This document shows, one piece after another, positions 25,196 to 33,746 of a DNA stretch of 64,000 bases. The first letter of the stretch is position 1. Each line of letters opens with the position of its first letter. This DNA is from Microbacterium sp. SY138. Lineage in GTDB: Bacteria; Actinomycetota; Actinomycetes; Actinomycetales; Microbacteriaceae. Below the pieces are notes generated by a model, which was not told the DNA's origin, ran no database searches, and was given only the letters and a program-made list of their open reading frames with translations. The stretch lies in NCBI RefSeq assembly GCF_039729145.1, contig NZ_CP155793.1, forward strand, positions 2,604,001 through 2,668,000. Reading direction: 5' to 3'. Position numbers and translations under genes: made by a program.

Positions 25196-26647
25196 CACGA
25201 AGCGGGCTCCACGTTCGCCGATCATCGCGGCGGGGGCGTTGGTGTTGCCGGTGGGCACGGTCGGCATGACCGAAGCATCGATCACTCGCAGCCCTGCGAT
25301 GCCGCGCACGCGCAGTTGCGGATCGACCACGGCCTGCGCATCCGTGCCCATGCGGCAGGTGCCGACCTGGTGGTGGTAGGTGATCGCGGTGCGGCGCACC
25401 CAGTCCTCCACTCCGGAGTCTGAGACCTCGGGGCCCGGGTACACCTCGACGGCGCCCCACTCCTCACCGAGGGCGGGGCGTGCTCCGATCCGACGGCACT
25501 GCCGCACGGATGCGGCCAGTGAGGCGACGTCGCGGTCGTCCTCCAGCGCCGCCAGGTCGATGGCCGGCAGGTCAGCGAGCGTCGCGCCGGTGAGTCGGAG
25601 AGTGCCGCGGCTGTGCGGCGTCACGAGGCCGGCCATGAGGGTGAATCCGTCGTCGCCACGGGGCTCGAGCTCGCCCCACATGGGCACCGAGAAGTTGATC
25701 GGCTGCGTGTCGGGCTCGGCGAGGTCGTCGCGGCTGCGCCAGAAGAGGTGCGTCTGCGTCACGGAGACTCCCGGTTGCGGAGGCCCGACCGGGCGCCGCG
25801 TGGTGAAGATCACCGGCGACAGGAGGTGGTCGTGGAGGTTCTGCCCGACACCGGGCGAGTCCTGCACGACCGGGATGCCGAGCGCGGTGAGGTCGGCTGC
25901 CGGACCGATGCCGGAGCGCAGCAGGATCACGGGCGACCCGATGGCACCGGCCGCGAGGATGACCTCGTCCGCGAGGACCTCTTCGGACTCCTCCCCCTCC
26001 CCCAGTCGCACACCGACGGCGCGGCCGTCGCGCACGATGACCGAATGGACTTCGCGTCCGGTGACGATCGTCAGCTTCTCCGCGACGGGCTGCGCGTACG
26101 CCGTCCAGGTGTTGACCCGGCGGCCGTCGCGCATGGTGACCTGCTCCTGCGAGACTCCGTCGAGTGTGCCCGCGTTGTAGTCCGGGTTGTGCGTCAGTCC
26201 TTCCTGCACCGCGGCGTCGATGATCGAGGCCTGGATCGGCGAGAGCGGGTAGTCGTCGGTGACCGGCAGCAGGTCGTTCTCGATGGCCTCGTAGACGGGC
26301 TCGACCTCGGCCCAGCCCCAGCCGTGTGCGCCGGCGCGCTCCCACGCGTCGTAGTCGGAAGCGGCTCCGCGCACCCAGATCATGGCGTTGAGGGCGTGCG
26401 ATCCCCCGGTGACCTTGCCGCGCGGCAGATGCAGCCGACGGCCGCCCGCGTGCGTCTGGGGGACGGTGAAGTAATCCCAGTCCTCTGCGGAGTGCCAGAG
26501 TTCGCCCGCGCGGGAGGGGTCGTGGATGGCCGGGTTGGTGTCGTACCCGCCGGCTTCGATGAGGGTCACTGCGACGCCCGCGTCCGTGAGACGACGCGCG
26601 ACGATGGCTCCCGAGGTTCCGGCTCCGACGACGATGGCAGAGCGCAC
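25184..26647 (-). CDS. GMC-family FAD-dependent oxidoreductase
   Basis: A 487-residue flavoprotein with the FAD-binding start VVGAGTSGAIVARRL, Glu-Ala-Gly at the end of strand 2 (LIEAGGYD), the GMC signature GGSHALNAMIWVRG (about 80-93), and the C-terminal active-site pattern HHQVGTCRMG (about 430) followed by PTGNTNAP. The GTG start (26647) is 3 bp beyond the aldehyde dehydrogenase stop, so the two are co-translated. Likely oxidises an alcohol to an aldehyde, which the upstream dehydrogenase then takes to the acid. Confidence 0.9.
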   Translation of the reverse strand: MRSAIVVGAGTSGAIVARRLTDAGVAVTLIEAGGYDTNPAIHDPSRAGELWHSAEDWDYFTVPQTHAGGRRLHLPRGKVTGGSHALNAMIWVRGAASDYDAWERAGAHGWGWAEVEPVYEAIENDLLPVTDDYPLSPIQASIIDAAVQEGLTHNPDYNAGTLDGVSQEQVTMRDGRRVNTWTAYAQPVAEKLTIVTGREVHSVIVRDGRAVGVRLGEGEESEEVLADEVILAAGAIGSPVILLRSGIGPAADLTALGIPVVQDSPGVGQNLHDHLLSPVIFTTRRPVGPPQPGVSVTQTHLFWRSRDDLAEPDTQPINFSVPMWGELEPRGDDGFTLMAGLVTPHSRGTLRLTGATLADLPAIDLAALEDDRDVASLAASVRQCRRIGARPALGEEWGAVEVYPGPEVSDSGVEDWVRRTAITYHHQVGTCRMGTDAQAVVDPQLRVRGIAGLRVIDASVMPTVPTGNTNAPAAMIGERGARFVLEG

Positions 26648-26650
26648 GGG

Positions 26651-28090
26651 TCAGGCCTTCCGGCCGGGGCCCGAGACGACCTGGGTGACGGCGACGGACT
26701 TGAGTCCCTCGACGCCGAACTCCAGCCCGTAGCCCGAACTCTTCACGCCGCCGAACGGCACCATCGGATGCAGTCCGCCGTGCGAGTTGATCCACACGGT
26801 GCCGGACTGCATCCGGGAGGCCGCATCACGCGCCGCCTCCGGGTCGCTCGACCAGACCGAGGCGCCCAGTCCCACGTCGAGGGAGTTCGCCAGCGCGAAG
26901 GCCTCGTCGATGTCGCTGTATCGGATCACCGGCAGTGCGGGACCGAACTGCTCTTCCTGCACGAGCGCCGCGTCGTTGTCGATGTCGGCGACGATGGTGG
27001 GGCGGTAGAAGAGCTCCCCGAGTTCGGGGGCCGACTCTCCGCCGGTGACGATGCGCGCACCGCGACGCCTGGCATCGTCGACCAGGCGGCTGACGATGTC
27101 GAACTGTGCGCGGTTCTGCAGCGGGCCCAGCACGTTGTTCTCGTCGAGTCCGTTGCCCATCGGCATGGAGCCGGCGATCGATGCCAGTGCGTCGACGACC
27201 TCGTCGTACACCGAGTCGTGCACGTACAGGCGCTTCATCGCGGCGCAGGTCTGCCCGGTGTTGATGAAGGCTCCCCAGAAGAGGTCTTCGGCGATCGCCG
27301 CGACGTCGGTGCCGGGCAGCACGATGCCGGCGTCGTTGCCGCCGAGCTCGAGCGTCAGGCGCGCGAGGTTGCCGGCCGAACTCTCGATGATGCGGCGTCC
27401 GGTGGCGGTCGAACCGGTGAACATGATCTTCGCGATGTCCGGGTGAGAGGCGAGCCGCGCGCCGACCTCGCGGTCGCCGGAGACTCCGATCAAGACGTCG
27501 GCCGGGAGTACCTCGTTCATCACGGCGATCATCGCGAGCACGCTCAGGGGCGTGTACTCGCTCGGCTTCGCGACGACGGTGTTGCCCATCCGCAGGGAGG
27601 GGCCGATCTGCCAGATGCTGATCATGAGCGGCCAGTTCCACGGGCCGATGGCACCGACGACTCCGGCCGCCTTGTAGACGAGCTCGGCGTGCAGGGTCTC
27701 GTCGTCTACGAGGACCTGCGGCTCGATCGCCGTGGTGGCGTTGGTGCGCAGCCAGGCGGAACACGCGCCGAGCTCGAAGCGGGCGTTGGGACCGTTGAGC
27801 GGCTTCCCCTGCTCCCGGGAGAGCAGGTGGGCGAGGCCTTCGGCGTTGGCGTCGATGGCATCGGCAGCTGCGAGGAGAAGTGCGCTCCGCTTCTCGTGGC
27901 CGAGCGCCTCCCAGGCCGGTTGGGCGGCCTTCGCGCGAGCGATCGCATCGTCGAGGTCGTCGACTGACGCCACGGGGGCGCGCCCGATGACCTCACGGGT
28001 CGCGGCATCCGGGATGTCCCGGCCTGCGCCTTCCGGCGCCTGGATGCGGTCGAGCAGCGCAGCGGCTGCGGAAGCGGCGGAATCGGACAT
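26651..28090 (-). CDS. NAD(P)-dependent aldehyde dehydrogenase
   Basis: A 479-residue ALDH. It has the GPWNWPL cofactor loop, KPSEYTPLS, FTGSTATGR, the general-base Glu in LELGGNDAG and the nucleophile Cys in NTGQTCAAMKR. ATG 28090 is preceded by AAGGAGAG; the open frame extends upstream but without better signals. It is the first gene of a two-gene leftward operon with the GMC oxidase. In tyramine/phenylethylamine pathways a FeaB-type aldehyde dehydrogenase acts after the amine oxidase, and this is the best candidate for that step here. Confidence 0.92.
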   Translation of the reverse strand: MSDSAASAAAALLDRIQAPEGAGRDIPDAATREVIGRAPVASVDDLDDAIARAKAAQPAWEALGHEKRSALLLAAADAIDANAEGLAHLLSREQGKPLNGPNARFELGACSAWLRTNATTAIEPQVLVDDETLHAELVYKAAGVVGAIGPWNWPLMISIWQIGPSLRMGNTVVAKPSEYTPLSVLAMIAVMNEVLPADVLIGVSGDREVGARLASHPDIAKIMFTGSTATGRRIIESSAGNLARLTLELGGNDAGIVLPGTDVAAIAEDLFWGAFINTGQTCAAMKRLYVHDSVYDEVVDALASIAGSMPMGNGLDENNVLGPLQNRAQFDIVSRLVDDARRRGARIVTGGESAPELGELFYRPTIVADIDNDAALVQEEQFGPALPVIRYSDIDEAFALANSLDVGLGASVWSSDPEAARDAASRMQSGTVWINSHGGLHPMVPFGGVKSSGYGLEFGVEGLKSVAVTQVVSGPGRKA

Positions 28091-28285
28091 CGGGGACTCT
28101 CCTTCGAGCGTGGCGCGGGCCAGCGACAGTCGAGAAGCTGGTCGTCTTCTCATTGTCGACGGGCGTTCCTCACGACGCTTGTCGCGGAGCGCGCCGCAGA
28201 TGTCCGAGTGCGAAGGATGACACGATCGGGCTGACGCCGAGCCGCCGGCCTGATGCCGAGCCGCCGTGATGGTGCAGCGACACCG

Positions 28286-29722
28286 TCAGGCGGCGATGTC
28301 GAAGCGTGCGCGCCCGCCGAGCCTCGGGGCCTGTTGCGGGTCGACGTATCGCGGCGGAATGAACCACACCCGCGCTCCACTCCCACTCCCGGCTCCGGTC
28401 CCGGTCCCACTCCCGGCTCCGGTCCCGGTCCCACTCCCGGTTCCGGTCCCGGTCCCACTCCCGGTTCTGGTTCCGGTCCCGGGAGCGTCGATGCGGATCT
28501 CCCACCCGTTGTCGTGGATGCGATGGTGACACGTCTCACACAGCAGCACCCCGTTGGAGAGATCGGTCGGCCCGCGGTCGCGTGTCCACCAGCGGATGTG
28601 ATGCGCCCTCGTCATCTCCGGCGGCAATCCGCACATCGCGCATCCCCCGTCACGCTCCACCAACGCCAGCCGTTGCGCCCGGGTGAACAACCGTTTCTCC
28701 CGCCCCCAATCGAGCACCTCACTGTCCCCACCGAGAACACACGGGATCACGCCGCCCCCGGCCGCCATCCGCCGCGCCGCCCCGACACTGACCGGCTGAT
28801 CCACACCATCCACGGTCGCCGACCCGGTCCCGGCCTCCAGATCATCCAGACCCACCCGCACGATCACCCTCGCACCCGCCACCGGAACCCGCCGCTCACA
28901 CCCGAGCACATGCGCGCAGAACACCGAAAGAGCATCCGCCTGGATCATCGGAACCGTCCGCCGATCCCCATCAGGAGCGCCCGCATCGGGAGCATCCTTC
29001 CGCGCCGCGAACACCGCCGTCACGAACCCCCGGATCGCCGTCACCACCGGCGCCGCGGTCTCCACATCGAGAACCGCGTTCAGATGCACCATCCCGTCCC
29101 GCTCGAACAGCGACAACGCCCGCCTGCCACGGCGCTCGTCCTCACGCGGCTCCACCCCATCCGGGTCAAGCCACGCCTCCACCCGCACCACGAGCATGCG
29201 CACACCATCGAGCGCGAGCCCTGCCGCCTTCTCCACCAGCAGCCGCTCCCCCTCAGCAATCCGCTCCACCCCCGCCACAACCCGGCACCGATCCAGCGCC
29301 GCGATGATCACCGCCGCCGCCGGAGCCCCCAGCACCCCCACATCCAACGCCGCACTCACCAACGGATACCTCGCCGGCAGACGCGCCCCCAGAAGATCAC
29401 TCCGCGGCGCCGTCGCCTCACCCACCCTGACAAGACGCGACGCCTCACCCCTCGACACCCCCGTCGCCACCGCGATCAACGTCGCCGGACTACGGAAACC
29501 CTGCTGCTTCGCCAGACTCCCCGCACCCAACTCCGCACGCGACTCCCGAGCAATACACGCCGCCACCGACACATGCACCGCATCCAACCGACGCCGCAAC
29601 ACCCCGATCGACGCGCTCACCACGATCAACTGCTCCCGCGACAACTCCCCCGAATCCCCCACACCCGCCCACACCTCATCCAAGCGAGACATCGCCTCAT
29701 GCAACGCGGTCAAATTCGACAT
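28286..29722 (-). CDS. DUF222/HNH endonuclease (13E12-type) with Gly-Thr/Ser tail
   Basis: A 478-residue protein: DUF222 over roughly residues 1-330, then an HNH nuclease domain at about 355-410 (CAMCGLPPEM, AHHIRWW, LLCETCHHRIH with the His-His, Asn and His of the motif and two Cys pairs). A Gly-Thr/Gly-Ser low-complexity segment follows, encoded by a 24-bp minisatellite, then a short tail. I chose ATG 29722 (MSNLTALHEAM) because it matches the left paralogue's start; an upstream ATG at 29752 lies in the TTCGAA element. Paired with the divergent SMR genes, it duplicates the cassette at 1-1352. Confidence 0.9.
   Translation of the reverse strand: MSNLTALHEAMSRLDEVWAGVGDSGELSREQLIVVSASIGVLRRRLDAVHVSVAACIARESRAELGAGSLAKQQGFRSPATLIAVATGVSRGEASRLVRVGEATAPRSDLLGARLPARYPLVSAALDVGVLGAPAAAVIIAALDRCRVVAGVERIAEGERLLVEKAAGLALDGVRMLVVRVEAWLDPDGVEPREDERRGRRALSLFERDGMVHLNAVLDVETAAPVVTAIRGFVTAVFAARKDAPDAGAPDGDRRTVPMIQADALSVFCAHVLGCERRVPVAGARVIVRVGLDDLEAGTGSATVDGVDQPVSVGAARRMAAGGGVIPCVLGGDSEVLDWGREKRLFTRAQRLALVERDGGCAMCGLPPEMTRAHHIRWWTRDRGPTDLSNGVLLCETCHHRIHDNGWEIRIDAPGTGTRTGSGTGTGTGSGTGTGAGSGTGTGAGSGSGARVWFIPPRYVDPQQAPRLGGRARFDIAA
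28384..28480. repeat. 24-bp minisatellite within the DUF222-HNH gene
   Basis: About four tandem units (28384-28407, 28408-28431, 28432-28455, then a diverged partial unit to 28480), in frame, encoding a Gly-Thr/Ala-Gly-Ser linker on the minus strand. Confidence 0.9.
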
Positions 29723-29751
29723 ACTCGATTTTACCGCGACCACCACCGACA

Positions 29752-29769
29752 TTCGAAGCTATATTCGAA
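29752..29769. promoter_or_regulatory. SOS-box-like dyad upstream of DUF222 gene (right copy)
   Basis: TTCGAA at 29752-29757 and 29764-29769, 30 bp ahead of the ATG at 29722. Spacing is identical to the left copy at 1000-1017. The inner bases match the Gram-positive LexA consensus less well (TCGAAG-N4-ATTCGA). Confidence 0.45.
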
Positions 29770-29927
29770 TCCATGCCGGCATATCAGCGGTGACACGATC
29801 CCTCTCCTGTCCGACGTCGACAGCTCGCTCCCGTCCCGCTCTCGACCGCCGTCGATTCCACACGCGCCGGGAATCCTGCACGCCGCCCTCGCGTTCTCCC
29901 CCTCGGACCCTCCACGAAAGGCCCCCG

Positions 29928-30296
29928 ATGACAGATCGTCCTCGCCGTTCGGCATGGCCGCCCCTGCTGCTCGCGATCGGGCTGGAGGTCACCGCGACCC
30001 TCTCGCTGCGTGCGGCAGAGGGATTCACGCATCCGCTCTGGCTGATCGTCGTGGTTCTGGGCTACTCCGGCTCACTGTGGCTGCTGTCGGTGGTGCTCGA
30101 TCGCGGCATGGCCGTCGGGGTCGCGTACGGCATCTGGTCGGCGATCGGAGTCGTGCTGACCGCTGTGCTCGGCACCGTGCTGTTCGGCGAGCTGCTGGGA
30201 CCGGTGCAGATCGTCGGCGTCGGCGTGATCGTGGTCGGCGTGCTGCTCGTCGAGCTCGGCTCCCACACGCGCGAGACCCGGGAGGTGGCGCCGTGA
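29928..30296 (+). CDS. SMR-family multidrug efflux subunit 1
   Basis: A 122-residue four-helix SMR protein. The conserved membrane carboxylate is Glu20 (IGLEVTATLSLRAAEGFT), and WLLSVVLDRGMAVGVAYGIW in helices 2-3 matches EmrE-type transporters. ATG 29928 follows CGAAAGG. It overlaps the next SMR gene by GTGA, so this is a paired heteromeric SMR system of the EbrAB type. It probably exports cationic amines or drugs by proton antiport. Confidence 0.9.
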   Translation: MTDRPRRSAWPPLLLAIGLEVTATLSLRAAEGFTHPLWLIVVVLGYSGSLWLLSVVLDRGMAVGVAYGIWSAIGVVLTAVLGTVLFGELLGPVQIVGVGVIVVGVLLVELGSHTRETREVAP

Positions 30297-30616
30297 CCTG
30301 GCTGCTCCTCTCCCTCGCGATCGTCAGCGAGGTCACCGCGACGTTGAGCCTGCGCGCATCCGAGGGTCTGCGCCGTCGCCGTTGGATCCCCGTGATCGTC
30401 GTCGGCTACGTCGCGGCGTTCACGCTGCTCGGCACGATCCTGGCACTGGGGATGCCGGTGGGCGTCGCCTACGGAATCTGGGCCGCCGCCGGCGTCGCGT
30501 TGACCGCCGTGCTGGGACGGGTCATCTTCAAGGACCACTTCTCGGCGATGATGGCCGTCGGCGTCGCACTCATCGCCGTCGGTGTGGGGATGATCGAGTT
30601 CGGCGGCGGGCACTGA
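30293..30616 (+). CDS. SMR-family multidrug efflux subunit 2
   Basis: A 107-residue SMR protein from GTG 30293 in a GTGA overlap with its partner. Glu13 (AIVSEVTATLSLRASEG) is conserved and helix 3 has MPVGVAYGIWAAAGVALTAV. Subunits of paired SMR pumps insert in opposite orientations; the Arg-rich loop RRRR after helix 1 here, absent from subunit 1, fits a different topology. Confidence 0.9.
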   Translation: MTWLLLSLAIVSEVTATLSLRASEGLRRRRWIPVIVVGYVAAFTLLGTILALGMPVGVAYGIWAAAGVALTAVLGRVIFKDHFSAMMAVGVALIAVGVGMIEFGGGH

Positions 30617-30681
30617 TCGCCGCGGTGATCAGTGCCCGCCCGCGCGATGGGCTCCACGAGGTCATCGCCTAGGATCCGAGT

Positions 30682-31089
30682 GTGTCCGACCTCGCCGCTC
30701 GATTCCCGATCGGCTCCGCCGTGCGCGCCGTACGGTTTCCGACAACCACGGCGGTCTTGCGGTCGCTGGGCGGCACGCGTCTGACGGCGGAGTTCGTGGT
30801 CCTCGTCGATTCCGGTCAGGTGCGACTCATCGGCTGGCGTCGATCAGACTCCCTTTGGGACTTTCCCACTGCGGATGTCGTCGCCGTATCGTGCGCGGAG
30901 ACCAGCACTTCCCCGCCGCACCCCCAGGTCGGACTCGCGATCGTTCTCACTCTCCGGACAGGAGCCGGCTACGTCGACCTGCCGATCGTGCCGGTCTCCG
31001 ACGACGGCGAGCGGTCGTTGACGTGGCAGGACGATGAGGTGCGGGGCCTGGCTCATCGACTCTCGACGGCGATGGGGATCACGCGCTGA
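30682..31089 (+). CDS. Hypothetical protein
   Basis: A 135-residue soluble protein from GTG 30682, with no clear Shine-Dalgarno sequence. It appears beta-rich (LTAEFVVLVDSGQVRLIGWRR; VLTLRTGAGYVDLPIVPV) and ends with a short amphipathic helix. There is no signal peptide or membrane segment and no family is recognised. It lies between the SMR pair and a small leftward gene; no functional link is evident. Confidence 0.65.
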   Translation: MSDLAARFPIGSAVRAVRFPTTTAVLRSLGGTRLTAEFVVLVDSGQVRLIGWRRSDSLWDFPTADVVAVSCAETSTSPPHPQVGLAIVLTLRTGAGYVDLPIVPVSDDGERSLTWQDDEVRGLAHRLSTAMGITR

Positions 31090-31118
31090 GCGAGCGCAGA
31101 CCCGCGTGCGGGTGTTCC

Positions 31119-31343
31119 TCACGCACTGAGAACCGCCGCTTTCGCCGCATTCACGAGTTCTGTGTAGTTCGGCATCAACGGCTCGACCAGCTTCGTCTCG
31201 AGCTGCGATTCCAGGTCCCACAGCACGCGCTGCTCCGCCTCGTCCGCGATGAGCCGTGCGTCGTCAGCGGCGGCCGTGAGCCATTCGAAGAGCACCAGCG
31301 CCTCGGCGGATGTCAGCCGCAGTTCGACGTTCTCGTCCGTCAT
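31119..31343 (-). CDS. Small hypothetical protein
   Basis: A 74-residue helical, acidic protein from ATG 31343, behind an AAGGAG site (MTDENVELRLTSAEALVLFE). An upstream in-frame extension to 31460 is Arg-rich and looks like non-coding sequence. Likely a cytoplasmic helical bundle; no family recognised. Confidence 0.65.
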   Translation of the reverse strand: MTDENVELRLTSAEALVLFEWLTAAADDARLIADEAEQRVLWDLESQLETKLVEPLMPNYTELVNAAKAAVLSA

Positions 31344-31463
31344 GTCCACTCCTTCGCGACGTTCCCGGCGACGGGACGCCGCCCCGAAGCCTGGCGATCC
31401 CTCCCACCCGGCGGATTCCCATCCGCACGATCGTCCACGGCTTTCACGAGCGCCCCGCACCCC

Positions 31464-32129
31464 TCAGTACTGCGCCGAGAACGCGCCGTCGGACTTCAGC
31501 AGTTGCCCGGAGATCCAGCGCCCCTCGTCCGACACGAGGAACTCCACCACCGCAGCCACGTCCGCCGGCTGCCCGAGGCGCCCGAGGGGCGTCATCCCGG
31601 CCAGACCCGTGCGCGTCTCGTCGTCCATCCAGCCGGTGTCGATGGGCCCGGGGTTCAGCACGTTCGCCGAGATCCCGCGCGGACCGAGCTCGCGCGCCGC
31701 AGAGATCACGAGGCGGTCGAGGGCGCCCTTGGATGCGCCGTATGGGAGGTTGCCGGTGACGTGGTCGCTGGTGAGCGCGAGGATCACTCCCCCATCGTCG
31801 CCGATCTGCCGCGCGAACGCGGCGATCAGCAGCAGAGTCGCCCGCGCGTTCACGGCGACGTGCAGGTCGAAGCTCTCGGCGGTCGTGTCGAGGATGCCCG
31901 ACTCCACGTCGTGCGCGTGGCTCAGGATGAGGGCGGTGATCGGTCCGTGCGCGGCGGTGACCTCGGCGATCAGCGCCTCCGGTCCCTCGTGCGTCGAGAG
32001 GTCGGCCGGGTGGTCGGCATCGTGCAGGTCGCTGGTGACGACGGTCCATCCGGCGGCGCGCAGTCGAGGGACGATGCCGGCGGCGATGCTGTCGGCACGG
32101 GCGGCACCGGTGATCAGAGCGAGGGGCAT
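31464..32129 (-). CDS. SDR-family oxidoreductase
   Basis: A 221-residue SDR starting ATG 32129 (MPLALITGAARADSIAAGIV). The cofactor motif is atypical (TGAARADSIAAG, as in enoyl-reductase-like or divergent SDRs), and catalytic Tyr-Lys is present in YGASKGAL, with PG in LNPGPI. It ends FSAQY just before the small leftward gene. The reaction is unknown; it is shorter than the common 245-260 residues. Confidence 0.85.
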   Translation of the reverse strand: MPLALITGAARADSIAAGIVPRLRAAGWTVVTSDLHDADHPADLSTHEGPEALIAEVTAAHGPITALILSHAHDVESGILDTTAESFDLHVAVNARATLLLIAAFARQIGDDGGVILALTSDHVTGNLPYGASKGALDRLVISAARELGPRGISANVLNPGPIDTGWMDDETRTGLAGMTPLGRLGQPADVAAVVEFLVSDEGRWISGQLLKSDGAFSAQY

Positions 32130-32160
32130 GTCGCCACGCTATCGGAACCCGGAACTCCCC

Positions 32161-32697
32161 TCACGTCGCCAGGCACATCAGGGCGACCCCGGCGGCCAGC
32201 GCCCACGATTCGGTCGCGACCAGTCGCACGGTGCGCCCGTGATGGACGGGCTCGACGAACCAGTCCGCCACGACGGTCCACAGCACCACGCCGATCACGC
32301 CGGCGACGATCAGGACCGACAGCAGCCCCGACAGACCTCCATGACCTCCGTGCGCCCCCGCACAGGCCTCTGGAGCCTCGCCTGTCACCGCACTCTCGAA
32401 CGAGCAGACGGCGAGGAGCAGGGCGATGAGCGCACGGCGGAAGCACTCGCCGGCAGCCGAGGTTCCGCGCACCCCCACCGTGCCGAGCATGGCGGAGAGC
32501 AGAAGCACGGCCCCCAGCCCCAGACCGACCATCGGGGCATCTCCGGCGAGCGCGGCCACGAGCATCGCGGCCGCCATGACCAGCACGGCCTGTCGACCCT
32601 GCCACGGCACGGCGCGCCCCGCGATCAGCGAGGCCACCGCCGCGACGACGGCCGCACCGACGAGCAACCAGGGCGCCGCCGGAACGAGATCATTCAC
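32161..32697 (-). CDS. Hypothetical membrane protein (paralogue of 8817-9368)
   Basis: A 178-residue membrane protein from GTG 32697, with about five hydrophobic segments and a His/Gly-rich loop (GAHGGHGGLSG). It aligns end to end with 8817-9368 (VPWQGRQAVLVMAA, LGAVLLLSAMLGTVGVRGT, WFVEPVHHGRTVRL). The His-rich loop could bind metal, which is speculation. Unlike its paralogue it has no TetR dyad upstream. Confidence 0.8.
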   Translation of the reverse strand: MNDLVPAAPWLLVGAAVVAAVASLIAGRAVPWQGRQAVLVMAAAMLVAALAGDAPMVGLGLGAVLLLSAMLGTVGVRGTSAAGECFRRALIALLLAVCSFESAVTGEAPEACAGAHGGHGGLSGLLSVLIVAGVIGVVLWTVVADWFVEPVHHGRTVRLVATESWALAAGVALMCLAT

Positions 32698-32810
32698 ACC
32701 CGAATCCTATTGACGCAGGAGCGCCCCAGGGCCACGTCCGACGTCCGGAATCAGCACCGCGCCCGGCGTCCGAGAACCAGGTGCGCACCGACCTCAGGGG
32801 CGCGCCACGT

Positions 32811-33746
32811 TCAGGCGAGTGCCGCGATCGCGTCGCGAAGGATGCCGTCGGCCTCGTCGAGGGCGGATGCCGCATCCTCGGGCGTCGCGTCGGCGGCGAG
32901 CATGAGGAGTGCGAGCTTGACCGAGCCGTCCGCCGCCTGCAGCGCCCCGGCCGCCTGATCGGTGTCGACGCCGGCGAGCTGCGACACCGTGCGGATGGAG
33001 CGGGCGTGGAGCTTCTCGTTCGTGGCCAGCAGGTCGACCATCACCCCTCGATATGTCTTGCCGAGGTTGATCATCGACAGCGTGGTGAGCATGTTGACGA
33101 CGAGCTTCTGCGCGGTGCCCGACTTGAGCCGGGTGGATCCGGAGATGAACTCGGGACCGGTGACGACCTCGATCGCGATCTCGGCGGCCGCACCGATCTC
33201 GGAGTCGGCGTTCGAGGCGATCGCGACAGTGAAGGCGCCGACGCTGCGCGCGTAGGTCAGCCCTCCCACGACATAGGGGGTGCGGCCGGATGCCGAGATG
33301 CCGACCACCGTGTCGCTCTCCGAGAGTGCGAGCCTCCGCAGCGAAGCCTCCGCGGCGGTGTCGTCGTCTTCGGCGTTCTCCACGGCCGAGCGGATCGCGG
33401 TCTCTCCGCCGGCGATCAGACCGACCACCATCGAGGGATCGGTGCCGAAGGTCGGCGGGCACTCGCTCGCGTCGAGCACGCCGATACGGCCTGCCGTGCC
33501 GGCGCCGATGTAGATGAGGCGCCCCCCGCGCCGGAACCGCGCGGTGATGCCGTCGACGGCGGCCGCGATCTCCTCGGCGTGCTCGGCGACGGCCTCGGGC
33601 ACCCGCCGGTCCTCGGCGTTCATGCGCCGGACGAGCTCAGCGGTGCCGAGCAGGTCGAGGTCGCCGCGCTCGGTCGTCGAGGCCTCGGTGTCGAGGCGGT
33701 CGAGCACGGAGAGGAGGGCGGCGAGGCGGGAATCGTCATTCGGCAC
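32811..33746 (-). CDS. murQ: N-acetylmuramic acid 6-phosphate etherase
   Basis: A 311-residue MurQ: cleaves the lactyl ether of MurNAc-6-P to GlcNAc-6-P and D-lactate during cell-wall salvage. The SIS fold is clear (RLIYIGAGTAGRIGVLDASE, with the catalytic Glu in DASECPPTF; VGISASGRTPYV). The C-terminal helical domain has LLMLAADATPEDA. GTG 33746 overlaps the end of the kinase gene by 11 bp, indicating translational coupling. With the kinase and divergent MurR-type regulator it forms a MurNAc/GlcNAc recycling unit. Confidence 0.95.
   Translation of the reverse strand: MPNDDSRLAALLSVLDRLDTEASTTERGDLDLLGTAELVRRMNAEDRRVPEAVAEHAEEIAAAVDGITARFRRGGRLIYIGAGTAGRIGVLDASECPPTFGTDPSMVVGLIAGGETAIRSAVENAEDDDTAAEASLRRLALSESDTVVGISASGRTPYVVGGLTYARSVGAFTVAIASNADSEIGAAAEIAIEVVTGPEFISGSTRLKSGTAQKLVVNMLTTLSMINLGKTYRGVMVDLLATNEKLHARSIRTVSQLAGVDTDQAAGALQAADGSVKLALLMLAADATPEDAASALDEADGILRDAIAALA

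Noticed and set aside
28384..28480. Possible CRISPR array
   Set aside because: Units are contiguous 24-mers without spacers and lie in frame in a protein-coding gene; no cas genes are present.
1..30616. Composite transposon or integrative element
   Set aside because: No transposase, integrase, terminal inverted repeats or tRNA attachment site is visible; the direct repeats are gene cassettes, not insertion sequences.
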